Origin: Paenibacillus sp. HB172176
GTDB taxonomy: Bacteria > Bacillota > Bacilli > Paenibacillales > Paenibacillaceae
Assembly: GCF_011947265.1 (NCBI RefSeq)
Contig: NZ_JAATHD010000025.1
Span: 23,752-87,751, forward strand
DNA: 64,000 nt
Direction of reading: 5' to 3'
The notes under the pieces are model-generated. The model ran no database searches. It saw nothing but the letters and a program-made list of their open reading frames with translations, and was not told where the DNA came from. Below, piece after piece: positions 34,591-43,924 of the stretch. The position numbers and the translations under genes were made by a program. Numbering within the stretch: position 1 is the first letter of the stretch; each line of letters opens with the position of its first letter.

Positions 34591-34765
34591 GAGGGGGGGG
34601 GATTAACTGTGGATCACCTACTTGTGGAACACCTCAGCCAGTTCCGCATTTGAAGCTCTAGCGCTGAATATCAGCGCTAGTGCGCCAGTCGCCAGTCGGG
34701 GCGACATCCGAGGCTGCTGCGCTGAGTAACCCATTCGCCCTGATGCACAATGAATCGACAACCTC
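34591..34765. mobile_element. MITE-like family A element, copy 2 (degenerate ends)
   Basis: After a run of G the left part reads GATTAACTGTGGATCACCTA, and the right end read in reverse begins GAGGTTGTCGATTCATTGTG. The inner sequence (AGCCAGTTCCGCATTTGAAG; AGCGCTGAATATCAGCGCT) matches the subterminal region of copies 3 and 4. No clear target duplication is left. It is an old copy. Confidence 0.65.
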
Positions 34766-34949
34766 AAAGGAGAACGTTATCGCTTCTCCGGCAGGATCCG
34801 TGCTCTCCTTTGTGTTTCGTTACATTTTCTCGTTCAGCTTATATAGTTGAAGCGGACTCGCGCAATTGGACAGAATGCAACTAAGCCTTTTCGTATCAGC
34901 AACCAGCAGATTTTCGCATACGATGTAAGCGAAAGGAGTGAAGCTAATT

Positions 34950-35288
34950 ATGCCTGCTTACCGCATTATTATCGATTTGTCGGATCGCATGCTGTATCTG
35001 CTCGATGACAACACCGTTATTCATTCCTACCCCGTCGGCATTGGCAGGATGGTGACACAGACTCCGATTGGGGAATTTACAATTGTGAACAAACAAGCAT
35101 GGCCCGGCGGTCCCTTCGGCGCGTTCTGGATGGGGCTCTCGAAGCCGCATTATGGGATTCACGGCACGAATGATCCCTCTTCGATCGGCCATCTGGTCTC
35201 GCATGGCTGCATCCGCATGTACAACGAGGATGTTCTTGCGCTGTCGCGTCTTGTACCAGTGGGCACCCGAGTGACAATTCGGCCTTAG
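34950..35288 (+). CDS. L,D-transpeptidase (YkuD domain)
   Basis: The 112-residue protein is essentially a bare YkuD domain: IIIDLSDRMLYLLDDN at the start, PIGEFTIVNK, the HGTND motif and the catalytic SHGCIRM with its Cys. Such enzymes make 3-3 cross-links in peptidoglycan or attach proteins to it. There is no signal peptide or LysM, which fits small spore-associated YkuD proteins of bacilli. The ATG is preferred over the GTG that overlaps its AAAGGAG site. Confidence 0.92.
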   Translation: MPAYRIIIDLSDRMLYLLDDNTVIHSYPVGIGRMVTQTPIGEFTIVNKQAWPGGPFGAFWMGLSKPHYGIHGTNDPSSIGHLVSHGCIRMYNEDVLALSRLVPVGTRVTIRP

Positions 35289-35307
35289 GGGCGCCGTGTT
35301 TGCTGGG

Positions 35308-35436
35308 CTGTAAGTCGATTTTTTCGACTTACAGACCTCCGCGAGCGCATTTCCCGGGCTGTAAGTCGATTTTTTCGACTTACAGACCTCCGCGAGCGCG
35401 GTTCCCGAGCTGTAAGTCGATTTTTTCGACTTACAG
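35308..35436. repeat. Three tandem 51-bp units, each with a perfect hairpin
   Basis: CTGTAAGTCGA and TCGACTTACAG form an 11-bp perfect stem around five T. The hairpin occurs at 35308, 35359 and 35410 with an exact 51-base period, and the linkers are near-identical (ACCTCCGCGAGCGC). The first hairpin follows the transpeptidase stop by 19 bases and may also end its transcript. Confidence 0.88.
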
Positions 35437-35550
35437 ATACCGCGCCGCCATTATTTACACCGTTTATCTACATAGCTACGCTGCAAGGGGAGCAAGATCT
35501 TCGCTGATACGTTGTTCAGCGTTGCTTGGTTCAGGAGCCCGCCGTTCGGC

Positions 35551-35928
35551 TCAGATGCCCTTCTCCAGTACCCGCTTCACAAGTCTCTTCGGAGCTGCGA
35601 GCAGATAGGCCTCCTTCAGCAATTGGCCCATTTCCTCCCAGCTCTCGGGCTCGCGGACGCCTACCCAGCCCCGATGGCCGATATAGCGCGGCTTATAGAA
35701 TTGCTCCTGCTGGAGCAATATTTCCTGACCTTCCAGGTCGCATTTGAAGTTCATTCCGAAGTCGCTCATCATGATGAACGACTTGTCCCGCACTTTGAAG
35801 GTTGTATGTCCATGCCCGTCAATAAGCTCTGTTACTTCGGGCAAGAAGGCGACAAGCTTGCGCACCTGCTCCAAGCTATGAATGCCCTCCGGCGTCTTCA
35901 TTCCGCTCAAGTCATGCTTCTCATCCAT
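35551..35928 (-). CDS. MmcQ/YjbR-family protein
   Basis: The 125-residue protein matches the MmcQ/YjbR (CyaY-like fold) family: a small alpha-beta protein with TTFKVRDKSFIMMSD, the phrase YIGHRGWVGVRE, and a C-terminal helix LLKEAYLLAAPKRLVKR. The biochemical role of these proteins is not known; some are thought to bind DNA. The ATG with AAAGGGG 10 bases upstream is chosen over one only a base from that site. Confidence 0.82.
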   Translation of the reverse strand: MDEKHDLSGMKTPEGIHSLEQVRKLVAFLPEVTELIDGHGHTTFKVRDKSFIMMSDFGMNFKCDLEGQEILLQQEQFYKPRYIGHRGWVGVREPESWEEMGQLLKEAYLLAAPKRLVKRVLEKGI

Positions 35929-36151
35929 CCAACACATTCCCCTTTCATGTTTGTCACATTCCTCCTGTGCTATTGTCGCAAAAATCGTTTGAATACTGCT
36001 AGTATGGTCTAATTATTGCAAGAGCACAAATCGAGATTGCTGCCAGAAAGCAGACTCATAAACTCCAACGCACTGAAAAACGCTCTCGGTTGCGAATTAT
36101 ATGTAAGACAAAATGAGCAAATTGCCCGCAGCTAGATTTGGAGGAACATGC

Positions 36152-38206
36152 ATGAACTTAACGATTCCGCATCAGAACTCAAAAAGAAGGGTTAAATGGA
36201 GAAAGCTTGCGCTAGTCATCATACTCGCCATCGTCATACTCGTTTCCTCAAGTTTTATGATATTCCATATGTTGGTTGCCAGCCAGGATGTATCCTTATT
36301 GGAGGAACCGCTGCCGGCCGCCACGATTATATACGATCAGAACAAGGAGGAAGCGCTTCGTATTTCGCCGAAAAAAGCCGAGGCCGTCAGCTATGACAGC
36401 CTGCCCGTAACTATCATTAATGCGGTTGTTGCGGTCGAAGACAAGCGATTCTTCGAGCATAGCGGCATGGATTTGCAAGGAATCGGCCGCGCCATGCTGA
36501 CCAACCTGAAGAGTGGCAAGACCGTGCAGGGGGCAAGCACCATCACGCAGCAGCTGGCGAAGAATGTATTCCTAAGCCAGGAACGAACCTGGACAAGGAA
36601 GTGGAAGGAGCTTCTGCTGGCCGAAAAGATCGAGAAAAATTACGATAAACAGCAAATCATTACTTATTATTTAAATGGGATTTATTTGGGCGAAGGGGCC
36701 TGGGGAATCAAGAAAGCTTCAGAGACGTACTTCGGGATCCCCGTGGACGAGCTGTCGCTAACGCAGTCCGCGCTCCTTGCGGGAATCATCAAGGCGCCTT
36801 CGGCGCTCTCGCCCTACAGCCATCCGGAAGAAGCGCTCGCCCGCAGAAATGTTGTGCTGAAGCTCATGAAGGAGCAAGGCAAGATTGACTCGGCTGCTTA
36901 TGAAGCTGCCACGAAAGAGCCGCTTCACATTCGAAGCGCGAAGCCCGGCAGCGATAATGCGATGAAATTCCCCTACTTCATCGACCAAGTCATTCGCGAG
37001 GCAGGCCAAAAGTACGGACTTACGGAAAATGAAATGCTGCATGGGGGATTTCGCATCTATACGACGCTTGATATGCGCATGCAGGAAGCGGCAGAGGCGG
37101 TTTATGCGCAGGACAGCCTGTTCCCCGCAAGCAGCTCCGATCAATTGATTCAAAGCGGAGCCGTGCTGGTCGATCCCCGGGACGGAGGCATAAGAGCTCT
37201 TATCGGCGGGCGCGGCGAGCAGCCGTTCCGCGGCTTTAACCGGGCGGTACAGCTGAAACGCCAGCCAGGTTCGACGATAAAGCCGATTGCGGTCTATACG
37301 CCCGCGTTAGAACGCGGCTATACGCCTGAGAGCGTGTTGATGGATGAGCCGGTTAATATCGGAGGCTATCAGCCTACCAATGCCGGCGGCGGTTATCATG
37401 GAGCGGTATCGCTATATGAGGCCCTGACTCATTCCTATAATGTGCCTGCCGTTTCTCTGCTCAATGAGATGGGCATTGATGCAGCCATGGACTCGGCCGA
37501 ACGGTTCGGGATAGAGTTGACGGATGCCGACCGGACGCTTGGACTTGCGCTTGGGGGACTCCAGGAGGGGGTATCTCCGCTTGATATGGCCGAGGCATTT
37601 GGCGTGTTTGCGAATGACGGAACACGGATTCCCGCGCATTCCATTGCGCGCATTGAAACGCCCGAGGGCGAAATCATTGCCGAGGCAGAATCCGGAGCAA
37701 GCGTGAAAGTCACCGACCCGTCGATTGCCCGAACCATGACCGCGATGCTTGAAGGCGTTGTGAAGGAAGGTACGGGCACAGCCGCATCCCTTGGAGACCG
37801 CCCGTTAGCCGGCAAGACAGGCACGACAGACATGCCGGGAACAGGAGACCAAGGCATCAAGGACAATTGGTTTGTCGGCTATACGCCGCAGCTTGTCGGA
37901 GCCGTGTGGCTTGGTTATGACCATACGGACGCCGCGCATTACTTAACGACCACCTCGAAAGCAGCGGCTGTCGTGTTCCAGAAGCTCATGAGCGAGGCTC
38001 TTAAGGGTGAACCAGTCATGACTTTTCCGGTCACGCAAGGAAAGCCGGGCAAAGCTGACCCGCCCGGCAAAACAAAAGAAGAAAAAGAGAAAAAGAAAAA
38101 ACCAAAGGATGAGCATCCAGGGAAGGGAAAAGCGGAGAAGGAGGACAAAAAGAATAAACACGCAGGAAATTCAAAAGGGAAAAACAAAGGGAGAGGCAAG
38201 AACTAG
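36152..38206 (+). CDS. Class A penicillin-binding protein (PBP1A type)
   Basis: This bifunctional wall synthase of 684 residues has a short cytoplasmic start, one membrane anchor (LALVIILAIVILVSSSFMIF), a GT51 glycosyltransferase domain (VAVEDKRFFEHSGMD with catalytic Glu; GASTITQQLAKN) and a transpeptidase domain (catalytic Ser in GSTIKP near residue 372, SYN motif in THSYNVPA, KTGTTD). The last 50 residues are a Lys/Gly/Pro-rich tail (GKTKEEKEKKKKPKDEHPGK). GGAGG lies 7 bases before the chosen ATG. It is a lone gene followed by repeats. Confidence 0.95.
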   Translation: MNLTIPHQNSKRRVKWRKLALVIILAIVILVSSSFMIFHMLVASQDVSLLEEPLPAATIIYDQNKEEALRISPKKAEAVSYDSLPVTIINAVVAVEDKRFFEHSGMDLQGIGRAMLTNLKSGKTVQGASTITQQLAKNVFLSQERTWTRKWKELLLAEKIEKNYDKQQIITYYLNGIYLGEGAWGIKKASETYFGIPVDELSLTQSALLAGIIKAPSALSPYSHPEEALARRNVVLKLMKEQGKIDSAAYEAATKEPLHIRSAKPGSDNAMKFPYFIDQVIREAGQKYGLTENEMLHGGFRIYTTLDMRMQEAAEAVYAQDSLFPASSSDQLIQSGAVLVDPRDGGIRALIGGRGEQPFRGFNRAVQLKRQPGSTIKPIAVYTPALERGYTPESVLMDEPVNIGGYQPTNAGGGYHGAVSLYEALTHSYNVPAVSLLNEMGIDAAMDSAERFGIELTDADRTLGLALGGLQEGVSPLDMAEAFGVFANDGTRIPAHSIARIETPEGEIIAEAESGASVKVTDPSIARTMTAMLEGVVKEGTGTAASLGDRPLAGKTGTTDMPGTGDQGIKDNWFVGYTPQLVGAVWLGYDHTDAAHYLTTTSKAAAVVFQKLMSEALKGEPVMTFPVTQGKPGKADPPGKTKEEKEKKKKPKDEHPGKGKAEKEDKKNKHAGNSKGKNKGRGKN

Positions 38207-38263
38207 AAATCGAAAATGAACAGCGTTACTTTCGTCCTCGGCCCTTGCAGCCTGCGTTCGGCT

Positions 38264-38677
38264 CTAACAGACATTTTGGAGGCTGTCTTTTAACTGTGGA
38301 TCACCTGCTTATGGCACACCTCAGCCAGTTCCGCATTTCAAGCTGCAGCGCTGAAAAACAGAGCTAGAGTACCAGTCGGAGCACCTTCCGAAGCTGCAGC
38401 GCTGAAAATCAGCATTGCAGCCCCGTCCACAGTTAATCGACAGCCTCATTTTGTCCTCTTGAAAAAAGCTGGTTTTCGATACCGCTCAGCTCTAACGGAC
38501 ATTTCGTCCTCTTAGAAGCTGGTTTTCGACACCGCTCGGCTCTAACGGACATTCTGTCTCCTTAGCGGGCAAAACAAGCACAATAACAGCTCAACTACCT
38601 CGCTAAGAGGACGAAATGTCCGTTACAAATCTGATGTCGTTAATATGAGCCGCTAACGGTCGAAAATGTCCCTTACA
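38264..38677. repeat. Family B palindromic repeat, split by a family A element
   Basis: The left arm CTAACAGACATTTTG is cut by a family A element and resumes as ATTTTGTCCTCTTG. Further copies of CTAACGGACATTTCGTCCTC follow, and the inverse arm CTAAGAGGACGAAATGTCCG lies on the right. It fills the spacer between the PBP and mannosidase genes, which are convergent. Confidence 0.65.
38279..38447. mobile_element. MITE-like family A element, copy 3
   Basis: Left end GAGGCTGTCTTTTAACTGTG and the reversed right end GAGGCTGTCGATTAACTGTG are near-perfect inverted repeats. The hexamer ATTTTG flanks both sides (38273-38278 and 38448-38453). Inside are the same subterminal sequence and CAGCGCTGAAAA units as in other copies. 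The element is 169 bp and non-coding. Confidence 0.8.
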
Positions 38678-38733
38678 GGTAGCTGCTATCCTGTCCAGGA
38701 GCAGCAGCTATGCTATCATCTGGCCGCGTGGCG

Positions 38734-41700
38734 CTATTCAGCCCACTTGACGCTCTTGATCTCAAATGGCTTGAACGACAGCTGAATCTCTCTGTTCAAT
38801 ACCGGCAGCTCCTCGATCTCTTCCTCCAGCAGGTTCACCAGGAACGCTCTGTCGCAGCCCGAAGGCAGCGCGAGGCTTACGTCTTCCCTTCCCCCGGACG
38901 ATTCGTACATGCGCAAAATGGTTCCATCACCGTCTTCGGCCGCTTTCATCGTGTCGAGCAGCACATGGCGTCCGCTGAATGCTATTAGCGAGCTTGCGCT
39001 CGGCAGCGGAGTCTCACTCTCTTCGCCCAGGCTCGCAGCAACCGCATGCACCGGATGATTCAGCTCCGCTGCCGCCCGGACGACCCCCGCATCGCGCCAG
39101 CTCCCTTCATGCGGCAACAGGGAATAAGTAAAATCATGCTCGCCCTGGTCCGCCGTTTCATCCGGCCATTTCGGCGCACGCAGCAGCGACAATCGCAACG
39201 TCCGGCCCTTGATGTCGTAGCCGTACTTGCAATCGTTCAGCAGAGTCGCTCCGTAGCCCCCCTCCGACAAGTCTGCCCACCGATGCCCGCACACCTCGTA
39301 CTGAGCCTGCTCCCAGCTCGTATTCGAATGCGTCGGTCTTTGGATCGCGCCGAACGGAATTTCGTACGTTGCGCTACCTGCCAGGATATCCACGGGGAAC
39401 GCGACCTTGAGCAGCTTATGCTCTTCGTTCCACTGAATCTTCGTTCTGAAATCGACGCGGCTCCGGTCGTGATACAGGATGAGGTCCTGCGACAACAACG
39501 AGCGATTCAGCTTCCAGGAGAAGCTTAGTATATCGCATGTCTCTCCCCGCATGACCTTCGGCTGGCCGATTGGCTCGGCATAACCGGCGCGTTGCTCATT
39601 GAAGCGAGGATCGATGTCCCAGGCATCCCAATGAATCGGCTGATCATCGAACAATTGAAATTCATTCGCTTTGTCCCCGGCCTTGATCAGCTCGCGATTC
39701 AGATTCTTATCCAGCCAGCGGGTAATTTCATAGCGCTCATTAAATTCGAGCACATAGCGATCCGTTTCCCAGCGGCGAAGCTCTTGCGATACAGGTTGCA
39801 GTATCGGCAGATTCGGCAGATCAGCCTGTCCCCCGTCCAATGGCCGCAACCAGATCGTGGCATAGCCGAAGGCGGGAATAGCGGATACGTTTATGGAGAG
39901 CATGTACCTCTCCGGCTTATCCGCAAGGCGAATTATGTCGCTCGCGAGCCGCTTCCCTGCGGCATCATATCCAGCCGTATTCGCCAACGCCTCGCCGCCT
40001 TCAATCGTTACGATTTCGCTGCGCTCCCAGCCGAGACTGTTGAACACGACGTAAGGCACGCCTTCAAGGCTTGCTTCAACGCGGCCGGCCAGGCGTTCCA
40101 GCGATTGCCGCAGACAGTCATTGCCCCATGCGAACACCTTGTCATATTCGCCGCTGCTTGTCTCATAGGTTTCCGTTATCGCCGTTCCCGGAATAATATC
40201 GTGGAATTGATTGAGCAGAATGAGCTTCCAACCCTCGTGAAGCATGTGGCTATGCGCCTGATTTTCCAGGTACAAATCCGCCAACCGGCTCCAGATTTCC
40301 GCTTCGCGATACAATACCTCCGCCTTCCGATTATTCCGTTTGTTGCGCGCATGCGTGGTGTAGGTACCTCGGTGCAGCTCCAGATACAAATCCCCGCTCC
40401 ATCGAGGCAGCTTGGGAGCGCGCCTGCCGATTTCCGCGAAGAACTTGGAGGCCGTGCTGAAGCGGCTGACGGGCAGTCCAATCATCAGCGAAGAGCGGTC
40501 GACATACTCGATCATCTCCCGCGTCACTCCGCCGCCCCCGTCGCCGTGGCCGTACAACAGCATTTGCTCCTCATGCTTTCCCTTTATCCGGTACGACTCC
40601 CAGTGCTCGTGAATATCGCGTGGCGTCGTATGCTCGTTCAGTCCGTGGTTCAGATAAGATACGATCGAGGTGCCGTCAATCCCTTCCCATTCGAACAAAT
40701 CGTAAGGAAACTTGTTCGTATCGTTCCAATTCAATTTCGTCGTCATAAAATAATTCACGCCCGCCAGCTTCAACAGCTGCGGCAAAGAAGCGCAGTAGCC
40801 AAACGTGTCCGGCAGCCACTCAATCTGCGATGTTCTGCCGAACTCCTCCTGGTAGAACCGCTGGCCGTACAGCATTTGCCTGACGAGAGCCTCGCCGCTT
40901 GGGATATTCAGATCCGGCTCCACCCACATGCCGCCGACCAGCTCCCAGCGTCCTTCCGCCACTCTCGCCTTCACCTTCTCGTACAATTCGGGATAGTGGT
41001 TCTTGGCGAATTCGTACAACAGCGGCTGGCTTTGCGAGTAGATGAAATCGGGGTACTCGTCCATGAGCGCCGTCATCGTCGAGAATGTGCGGCTCACCTT
41101 GCGCACCGTTTCCCTGACCGGCCACAGCCAAGCAATGTCAATATGAGATTGTCCTACCATATGCATCGACCCGTTCAGCGACTGATCGGGAGTTTGCATT
41201 CTCACGACTGCGGCCAGCTTCTCCTCCGCAACGCGCAGCCATTCGCCGTCTCTCGCCCGAGATGCAAGCTGCGGCTGAACCTCATCCATCGCTTCATGCA
41301 GCGCGTCCATAATTCGCAGCCGCCTCATATCGCCTTCGGGCAGAAGCCTGGCAGCATCCTGAGCCACGGTCACGGTGTAGAGCAAGCTTTGCAGCGACTT
41401 GTTCACGCAGACAAGCATTCCCTTGATCGCTCCGATTGGAGGCCGAATCGTCGCCTGCCGATTCAACGGATCCTCCGGTTCGGGAATCGGATCGTACAGC
41501 TCGATGTCAAGCCGCAATCCTCCTTCGCCCTCAACCGGGCGAAGCGGCACGAATTCATGGTTCTGATCAAGCCCGTGATAAGGAACGCCGTTCACCCACA
41601 GCAAGCCTTCGCCGCCTGCTTCGAACAGCAATCCCAAGGCGTCTCCCTCCCAATGAGCGGGAATATGCGCCTCCGTCGACAGGAAATACGTGATGCCGTG

Positions 41701-41874
41701 CTTGCTCAGAAGTGGGTTCAGCATGGCCGCATCGACCGCCTCCGCATCGCCGTCGAACTCATAACGCCCGGGCTCGATGTAGCGGGCCTTCCGCATGCTC
41801 CACTCGCTGATCATTCTCGTATCCAGCCATTGCTTCTCATTCAACCTTTGAATAAACCGGCTAATTCTCTGCAT
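38734..41874 (-). CDS. GH38 alpha-mannosidase
   Basis: The 1046-residue enzyme is a zinc-dependent GH38 alpha-mannosidase. It shows GQSHIDIAWLWPVRET near residue 240 (zinc His/Asp), the nucleophile region WLPDTFGYCASLPQ near 354, and the late zinc-site loop GHGDGGGG near 443, followed by the beta-rich C-terminal half. There is no signal peptide, so it acts on imported oligosaccharides. It starts two bases after the stop of the DHDPS-family gene and is the last gene of a seven-gene glycan locus. Mannoside as substrate comes from the family. Confidence 0.94.
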   Translation of the reverse strand: MQRISRFIQRLNEKQWLDTRMISEWSMRKARYIEPGRYEFDGDAEAVDAAMLNPLLSKHGITYFLSTEAHIPAHWEGDALGLLFEAGGEGLLWVNGVPYHGLDQNHEFVPLRPVEGEGGLRLDIELYDPIPEPEDPLNRQATIRPPIGAIKGMLVCVNKSLQSLLYTVTVAQDAARLLPEGDMRRLRIMDALHEAMDEVQPQLASRARDGEWLRVAEEKLAAVVRMQTPDQSLNGSMHMVGQSHIDIAWLWPVRETVRKVSRTFSTMTALMDEYPDFIYSQSQPLLYEFAKNHYPELYEKVKARVAEGRWELVGGMWVEPDLNIPSGEALVRQMLYGQRFYQEEFGRTSQIEWLPDTFGYCASLPQLLKLAGVNYFMTTKLNWNDTNKFPYDLFEWEGIDGTSIVSYLNHGLNEHTTPRDIHEHWESYRIKGKHEEQMLLYGHGDGGGGVTREMIEYVDRSSLMIGLPVSRFSTASKFFAEIGRRAPKLPRWSGDLYLELHRGTYTTHARNKRNNRKAEVLYREAEIWSRLADLYLENQAHSHMLHEGWKLILLNQFHDIIPGTAITETYETSSGEYDKVFAWGNDCLRQSLERLAGRVEASLEGVPYVVFNSLGWERSEIVTIEGGEALANTAGYDAAGKRLASDIIRLADKPERYMLSINVSAIPAFGYATIWLRPLDGGQADLPNLPILQPVSQELRRWETDRYVLEFNERYEITRWLDKNLNRELIKAGDKANEFQLFDDQPIHWDAWDIDPRFNEQRAGYAEPIGQPKVMRGETCDILSFSWKLNRSLLSQDLILYHDRSRVDFRTKIQWNEEHKLLKVAFPVDILAGSATYEIPFGAIQRPTHSNTSWEQAQYEVCGHRWADLSEGGYGATLLNDCKYGYDIKGRTLRLSLLRAPKWPDETADQGEHDFTYSLLPHEGSWRDAGVVRAAAELNHPVHAVAASLGEESETPLPSASSLIAFSGRHVLLDTMKAAEDGDGTILRMYESSGGREDVSLALPSGCDRAFLVNLLEEEIEELPVLNREIQLSFKPFEIKSVKWAE

Positions 41875-41876
41875 GG

Positions 41877-42887
41877 CTACACCTGATCATGAGCGAAGGA
41901 TTTCCGCCCGCTCAAACCGGAGATCTGCCCCATTTTGGGGGAGCCCTGTCCGGACAAGCGAGAGAACTGCTCGGTTAAGTAAGAGAACTGCTCCGTTAAA
42001 CGTGAGAGCTGCTCGACCTCCATTCGCTGCGTAGCGGTCAAATCCTGTCCCCGCAGCGTTCGGCTGCAAGTATTCGTATATACGCCTTCTAACATGAAAT
42101 TGTACTTCGCATTAACCGGATACAATTGCTTCTCGATAAGCGCGCTCAGACTCAGGAAGTCCGAGAGACGAAGCGCTTCCTCCTCATTATCCTCCCACCG
42201 GTTAATCAACCGCGCGTAAAGCTCGGGATGGAAGTTCGCCATGACGCCGCTGTAGCCTGCGACTCCGAGCTTCAAGCTCTCCAGCAAGGTTGCCGAATTG
42301 GCGTTAAACAGCTGCAAGCCGCTGCCTTGCAGCGCCTCCAGCTTCATCCGTATATGCGCGATGTCGCAGCTGGTATCCTTCAGAAACCGGAAGCGTCCGG
42401 AGGACGCGCACCACTCGATCAGCTTCTCGGATAAGAGCCGCTTGTACGGATAGGGACACTCATACAGTCCGAGCGCCGTATCCTTCGGAATATGACGCAG
42501 CAGCTCTTCCATTCGCTCGATCCAGATCTCGTCCGAATCGTCTTCGCGAGCGAGGCGGTTCGTGATGAGAACGACGGCGTCGACGCCGGTCTCCGACATC
42601 GCATGCACTTCCTCCGCCTGTTCCTCGAGCGAGTCCGAGATATGGCCGGAAGCGATGACGGGCACGCGTTCCCCCGCCCTTTCCCGCACGAACCTGGCAA
42701 TTTCCGCCCGCTCCTGCAGCGACAGGAAGAACATCTCGCTCGACTGGCATACCGCGAACAATCCGCTGACTCCCCTGCTTATATACCACTCGACTTGCTT
42801 CCCCAGCGCCTCATAATCCACTTGATCATCCATCGTGAAAGGCGTGGTCATCGTCGGCCACACGCCGCCTCTTGTCAGCTTGCTCAT
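41877..42887 (-). CDS. DHDPS/N-acetylneuraminate lyase family aldolase
   Basis: The 336-residue protein is a TIM-barrel class I aldolase of the DapA/NanA family. The Schiff-base lysine is in RFLKDTSCD and the conserved Tyr in LYECPYPYKR; the usual GTTGE loop is replaced by CQSSEMFFLS, so it is not a true DapA. The last 50 residues add short repeats (SRLTEQF, SYLTEQF, SRLSGQG) not normal for the family. The ATG overlaps the BNR gene stop (ATGA). A keto-acid sugar is the likely substrate, possibly a sialic-like acid, by context. Confidence 0.85.
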   Translation of the reverse strand: MSKLTRGGVWPTMTTPFTMDDQVDYEALGKQVEWYISRGVSGLFAVCQSSEMFFLSLQERAEIARFVRERAGERVPVIASGHISDSLEEQAEEVHAMSETGVDAVVLITNRLAREDDSDEIWIERMEELLRHIPKDTALGLYECPYPYKRLLSEKLIEWCASSGRFRFLKDTSCDIAHIRMKLEALQGSGLQLFNANSATLLESLKLGVAGYSGVMANFHPELYARLINRWEDNEEEALRLSDFLSLSALIEKQLYPVNAKYNFMLEGVYTNTCSRTLRGQDLTATQRMEVEQLSRLTEQFSYLTEQFSRLSGQGSPKMGQISGLSGRKSFAHDQV

Positions 42888-43924
42888 ATCGCCGCCGCCT
42901 TTTCTTCGGACTGCTCTTCCAAGGTCAGCTCCCAGAACGCAATGCGCTCGCGCTTCCATGTATAAGTGATGAACAGCTTGTTCCCGTGAGAGACAATAGC
43001 CGGATAGGAATATTCCCCGGGCTCGTTCTCGAGTACGATCTCATCCTCCCAGCTCACGCCGTTATCCTTCGAGAAGCGAACGACCAGCGGCGTGCGCGGG
43101 CTGTCTGTCGCATAGCCTTTAACCGGATTGAAGATTAACGCAATTAATCCGTTGCTCATGAGCGCCGCGTCGATGCCGCTGTTATTGTTCGGCAGCGAAG
43201 TCGGATACGCCTCGCACCACGTATGGCCCCCATCCTCCGAATCGCTGCGGAAGATGCTGCCTTCCGTGCTGCGAAGCAGCATGTGAACGCGCTCGCCGCC
43301 GGAGGTCCACAAGGTCGGCTGAATGAGGCCCTTCGCGAACCAATGCGTTGTCCCGACGTACGAGGAGAGCGCCATCGGCACCTTTTCGCTCATCGTCCAG
43401 GTCGCCCCTCCATCCTCGGAACGATCGACGAAGGCTTCCCAGATTTCTTTGCCCGGAGCGTCCTCATCCCGTCTTTCGATTGAGGACGGGGCCAGGATCG
43501 TTCCGTTCGCAAGCGCAATCGGCTTGTTGCGCACTGGACCCCGTCCGCCGATATCGCCTGGTACCAGATCGCGGGGCTCGCTCCATGTTGCGCCGCCGTC
43601 CTCCGATTGAATGACGCGAGTGAACCAATCGACAATTTCATGACCTACCTTGTAGTAGAGGAGCAAGCTGTCCCCATAGACGAACAGCACCGGGTTCCAA
43701 TGCGCAATGCCCTCTTCGTCAGCCACTTTGCAAGGAGGCATCCATTCTCCCCCTTCCCTCATCGACATCCAGATAGCTACGTCGCTCGCTTTCTCATGCT
43801 TTCCGGCGAACCATGCCGATACGAGCTTCCCTTCGGGCAGCACGGCAATCGTCGACGCGTGACAGCTTTGAAAGTTTTGTTTTCCTTCGAAAATATATTG
43901 TTTCTCCCTTGCGATTCTGCTCAT
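42884..43924 (-). CDS. BNR-repeat sialidase-like protein (COG4692 type)
   Basis: The 346-residue protein is a six-bladed propeller with Asp-boxes (SEDGGATW twice, SEDGGHTW and a weaker fourth, SKDNGVSW). The order of motifs (SAWFAGKHEKASDVAIWMS; HWNPVLFVYGDSLLLYYKVG; GPVRNKPIALANGTIL) fits the COG4692 family, annotated as predicted neuraminidases. I do not see the N-terminal FRIP arginine motif of true sialidases, so the glycosidic activity is uncertain. It overlaps both neighbours by four bases and lacks a signal peptide. Confidence 0.82.
   Translation of the reverse strand: MSRIAREKQYIFEGKQNFQSCHASTIAVLPEGKLVSAWFAGKHEKASDVAIWMSMREGGEWMPPCKVADEEGIAHWNPVLFVYGDSLLLYYKVGHEIVDWFTRVIQSEDGGATWSEPRDLVPGDIGGRGPVRNKPIALANGTILAPSSIERRDEDAPGKEIWEAFVDRSEDGGATWTMSEKVPMALSSYVGTTHWFAKGLIQPTLWTSGGERVHMLLRSTEGSIFRSDSEDGGHTWCEAYPTSLPNNNSGIDAALMSNGLIALIFNPVKGYATDSPRTPLVVRFSKDNGVSWEDEIVLENEPGEYSYPAIVSHGNKLFITYTWKRERIAFWELTLEEQSEEKAAAI

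Noticed and set aside
41877..43924. Sialic acid catabolic operon
   Set aside because: The DHDPS-family and BNR genes invite this label, but the BNR protein lacks a FRIP motif, the lyase has an altered active-site loop, and nanE, nanK and nagA/B are absent.
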